Assembly: GCF_000525855.1 (NCBI RefSeq)
Contig: NZ_AODE01000010.1
Span: 1 to 64,000, forward strand
Source of the DNA: Listeria cornellensis FSL F6-0969
GTDB lineage: Bacteria > Bacillota > Bacilli > Lactobacillales > Listeriaceae
Reading direction: 5' to 3'
DNA: 64,000 nt
Shown here: piece by piece, positions 62,489-64,000 of the stretch
Numbering within the stretch: the stretch's first letter is position 1
Layout: each line of letters starts with the position of its first letter
Notes under the pieces: model-generated
What the model was told of the DNA's origin: nothing
Database searches by the model: none
The model's input: the letters and a program-made list of their open reading frames with translations, nothing else
Position numbers and translations under genes: made by a program

Positions 62489-63782
62489 AAACAACAAACA
62501 CAAAATATAAAATAAATAATAACATGAGTACGTACATAATCGGGTGAACTTCTTTATATCTACCTTTGAAAAACATTGTGATTGGATAAAAGATGAAGCC
62601 GAGCGCGATCCCAGAAGCAATCGAAAAGCTGAGCATCATCATCAGGATAACCATGAAACAAGGAACAGCGATTTCGAATTTCGACCAATCGATATGAGCT
62701 ACGTTGCCAATCATTAGAATGCCAACAATAACAAGGGCCGGCGTCGTAACAGCGCTCGTGATAACACCTAGAAGTGGCGAAAAGAACATCGATAGGGCAA
62801 AGCAAATCGCAATCACAATCGCTGTTAAGCCAGTACGACCACCGACCGCAACACCTGCCGTTGATTCTACATAAGACGTTGTTGTCGACGTTCCGAGAAT
62901 CGAACCAACGATGGTTGCAGACGAATCAGCAAACAAAGCGCGACTTGCACGTGGTATTTTGTTATCCTTCATGAATCCCGCTTGATTCGCTACGGCAACG
63001 AGTGTACCGGCAGTATCAAAGAAATCAATGAAGAAAAATGTCAAAATAACAATCAGCATTTGCGGTGTGAAAATATCACCGAGATGGAAGAGCGCTTGCC
63101 CGAATGTAGGCGATATATCTGGAATTGGTGCCACGACTTGTGTGGGAACATCGATGAGTTGGAAAAGCATGCCGACAATAACGGTCGCAGCCATCCCGAT
63201 AAAAATCGCACCATTTACACTTAAAGTCATGAGAATAATGGTAACCACGATACCAAAGACCGCAAGCAACACCGCACTGTTATGAAGATCGCCAAGCGCC
63301 ACCAACGTTGCTTTGTTTCCGACAATGATACCCGCGTTTTTCAGGCCGAGAAAAGCGATGAAAAAGCCAATACCGGCGCCAACTGCAAATTTCAACTCGG
63401 TAGGAATAGCGTTGATGATTTTTTCCCGGATCCCGGTGACCGTAAGTACGATGAAGACACAGCCAGAAACCAAAACGCCAGATAGCGCTGTTTCCCAAGG
63501 AATGCCCCACTGTGCACAAACCGTATACGCGAAAAAGGAACTAAGCCCGATTCCTGGTGCGAGGCCGATCGGATAATTCGCGATGAGCCCCATGAGCAGT
63601 GAACCAACGACCGCAGCTAAGGCCGTAGCCACGAATACCGCGCTGATGTCCATTCCAGTTGTTGCAAGCGCAGACGGATTTACAAATAATATGTAAGCCA
63701 TCGACAAGAACGTTGTTAACCCTGCCAAAATTTCTGTTTTGATCGTTGTCTTATTTTCTCGTAGTTTAAACAATTTTTCCAT
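62487..63782 (-). CDS. NCS2-family purine permease (AzgA/PbuG type)
   Basis: A ~431-residue transporter with 12-14 hydrophobic segments. TEILAGLTTFLSMAYILFVN and ANYPIGLAPGIGLSSFFAYT are the AzgA/PbuG signatures, and FFIDFFDTAGTLVAVANQAG and TSYVESTAGVAVGGRTGL hold substrate-site residues. It imports guanine/hypoxanthine (PbuG-like) with protons. The ATG at 63782 has AGGGAGGC about nine bases upstream; the longer frame to 63824 is not needed. A guanine-class riboswitch in the leader supports a guanine/hypoxanthine substrate. Confidence 0.9.
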   Translation of the reverse strand: MEKLFKLRENKTTIKTEILAGLTTFLSMAYILFVNPSALATTGMDISAVFVATALAAVVGSLLMGLIANYPIGLAPGIGLSSFFAYTVCAQWGIPWETALSGVLVSGCVFIVLTVTGIREKIINAIPTELKFAVGAGIGFFIAFLGLKNAGIIVGNKATLVALGDLHNSAVLLAVFGIVVTIILMTLSVNGAIFIGMAATVIVGMLFQLIDVPTQVVAPIPDISPTFGQALFHLGDIFTPQMLIVILTFFFIDFFDTAGTLVAVANQAGFMKDNKIPRASRALFADSSATIVGSILGTSTTTSYVESTAGVAVGGRTGLTAIVIAICFALSMFFSPLLGVITSAVTTPALVIVGILMIGNVAHIDWSKFEIAVPCFMVILMMMLSFSIASGIALGFIFYPITMFFKGRYKEVHPIMYVLMLLFILYFVFVV

Positions 63783-63886
63783 TAAACAAAGCCTCCCTGA
63801 ATTGTGTTGTCGCACATTTTTCAAAGATGAGCCATCGCAAAAAAAGAACCGATCCTGTCAAAAACAAAAATCGAGATATGCTATTG

Positions 63887-63953
63887 CTCGTAGTTTAGCC
63901 ATTTACGGTAGCTAAGTAGAAACGTCTGGGCCATATTCCTAGACATATACGAC
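63887..63953 (-). promoter_or_regulatory. guanine-class purine riboswitch
   Basis: On the minus strand P1 (TCGTA with TACGA) encloses TATGTCTAGGAATATGGCCC, then GACGTTTCTACTTAGCTACC and GTAAATGGCTAAACTACGAG. These are the conserved purine-aptamer core elements (the ATATGG, TTTCTAC and ACCGTAAAT segments). The specificity position just before P1 reads ACTACG, with C, which selects guanine/hypoxanthine; adenine types have U. Downstream, CGAG..CTCG followed by ATTTTTGTTTTT could act as the switch terminator, sharing bases with P1. Confidence 0.92.
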
Positions 63954-64000
63954 ATGTTTTTATTTTAGCTTAATTGGTGGCGGTTAGCAAGAGGGGAGAG

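Overview
The window looks like a Listeria-type (Listeriaceae, Bacillota) chromosome with moderate GC. From memory, the block of alcohol dehydrogenase, peptide transporter, phosphoglycerate mutase-like protein, lactonase, gdhA, his operon, hisJ and purine permease follows the L. monocytogenes lmo0554-lmo0573 neighbourhood. Shine-Dalgarno sites are strong (AAGGAG/GGAGG) and GTG/TTG starts are common. The modular secreted proteins, built of helical 'AVxxLF..NxPxxxIKDTTxQ..IDxAQ' repeats followed by Ig-like repeats, are also typical of the group. The exact species cannot be told from the sequence alone.

Layout. (1) 1-15.9 kb, locus A: the 3' end of a modular secreted protein, a DUF4352-type lipoprotein, then a long operon for a Wzy-type polysaccharide (4,6-dehydratase, GT4, nucleotide-sugar 6-dehydrogenase, second GT, PglC-like sugar transferase, PglE-like aminotransferase, Wzy, O-acetyltransferase, Wzx). 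It ends with Wzz, a BY-kinase, a polysaccharide deacetylase and a formyltransferase. (2) 16-22.8 kb: core metabolism. (3) 22.8-44.7 kb, locus B: a shortened SH3b protein, an Mga/PRD-type regulator, a Crp/Fnr regulator, a ~1,850-residue secreted repeat protein, a second DUF4352 lipoprotein, and a second polysaccharide operon with the same central gene order as A. In B, Wzz and the kinase come first, and a PglD-like acetyltransferase is joined in frame to the flippase. (4) 44.7-47.2 kb: gdhA and a 2OG-Fe(II) dioxygenase. (5) 47.4-51 kb: small accessory genes. These include a lipase with a helical tail, a small helical partner and a DUF1433 membrane protein (a candidate type VII secretion toxin/immunity set), a beta-flower protein between 29-bp inverted repeats, and ~99-bp tandem repeats. 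(6) 51.2-58.7 kb: a full his operon (hisZGDBHAFIEC, minus strand). (7) 59-61.5 kb: a third modular secreted protein lying between hisZ and hisJ. (8) hisJ and an NCS2 purine permease preceded by a guanine-class riboswitch.

How it fits together. Each polysaccharide locus encodes the dehydratase/aminotransferase/phosphosugar-transferase set known from bacillosamine-type sugars (Campylobacter PglF/E/C, Bacillus subtilis EpsC/N/L). Each also has a dehydrogenase for an amino-sugar uronic acid, two glycosyltransferases and a full Wzx/Wzy/Wzz/kinase export system. B carries its own PglD-like N-acetyltransferase. A lacks one but has a formyltransferase, so the two polymers may differ in the acyl group on the 4-amino sugar. 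The secreted repeat proteins have no LPXTG anchor and lie next to the polymer genes, so they may be matrix or surface partners of the polymers (inference).

Quality warning. About 30 genes, including hisC, hisF and dtpT, are broken by single-base indels, nearly all in runs of A or T and nearly all +1. In almost every case removing one base restores a normal protein. This points to homopolymer sequencing errors rather than gene decay. I therefore annotate whole genes and note each break.
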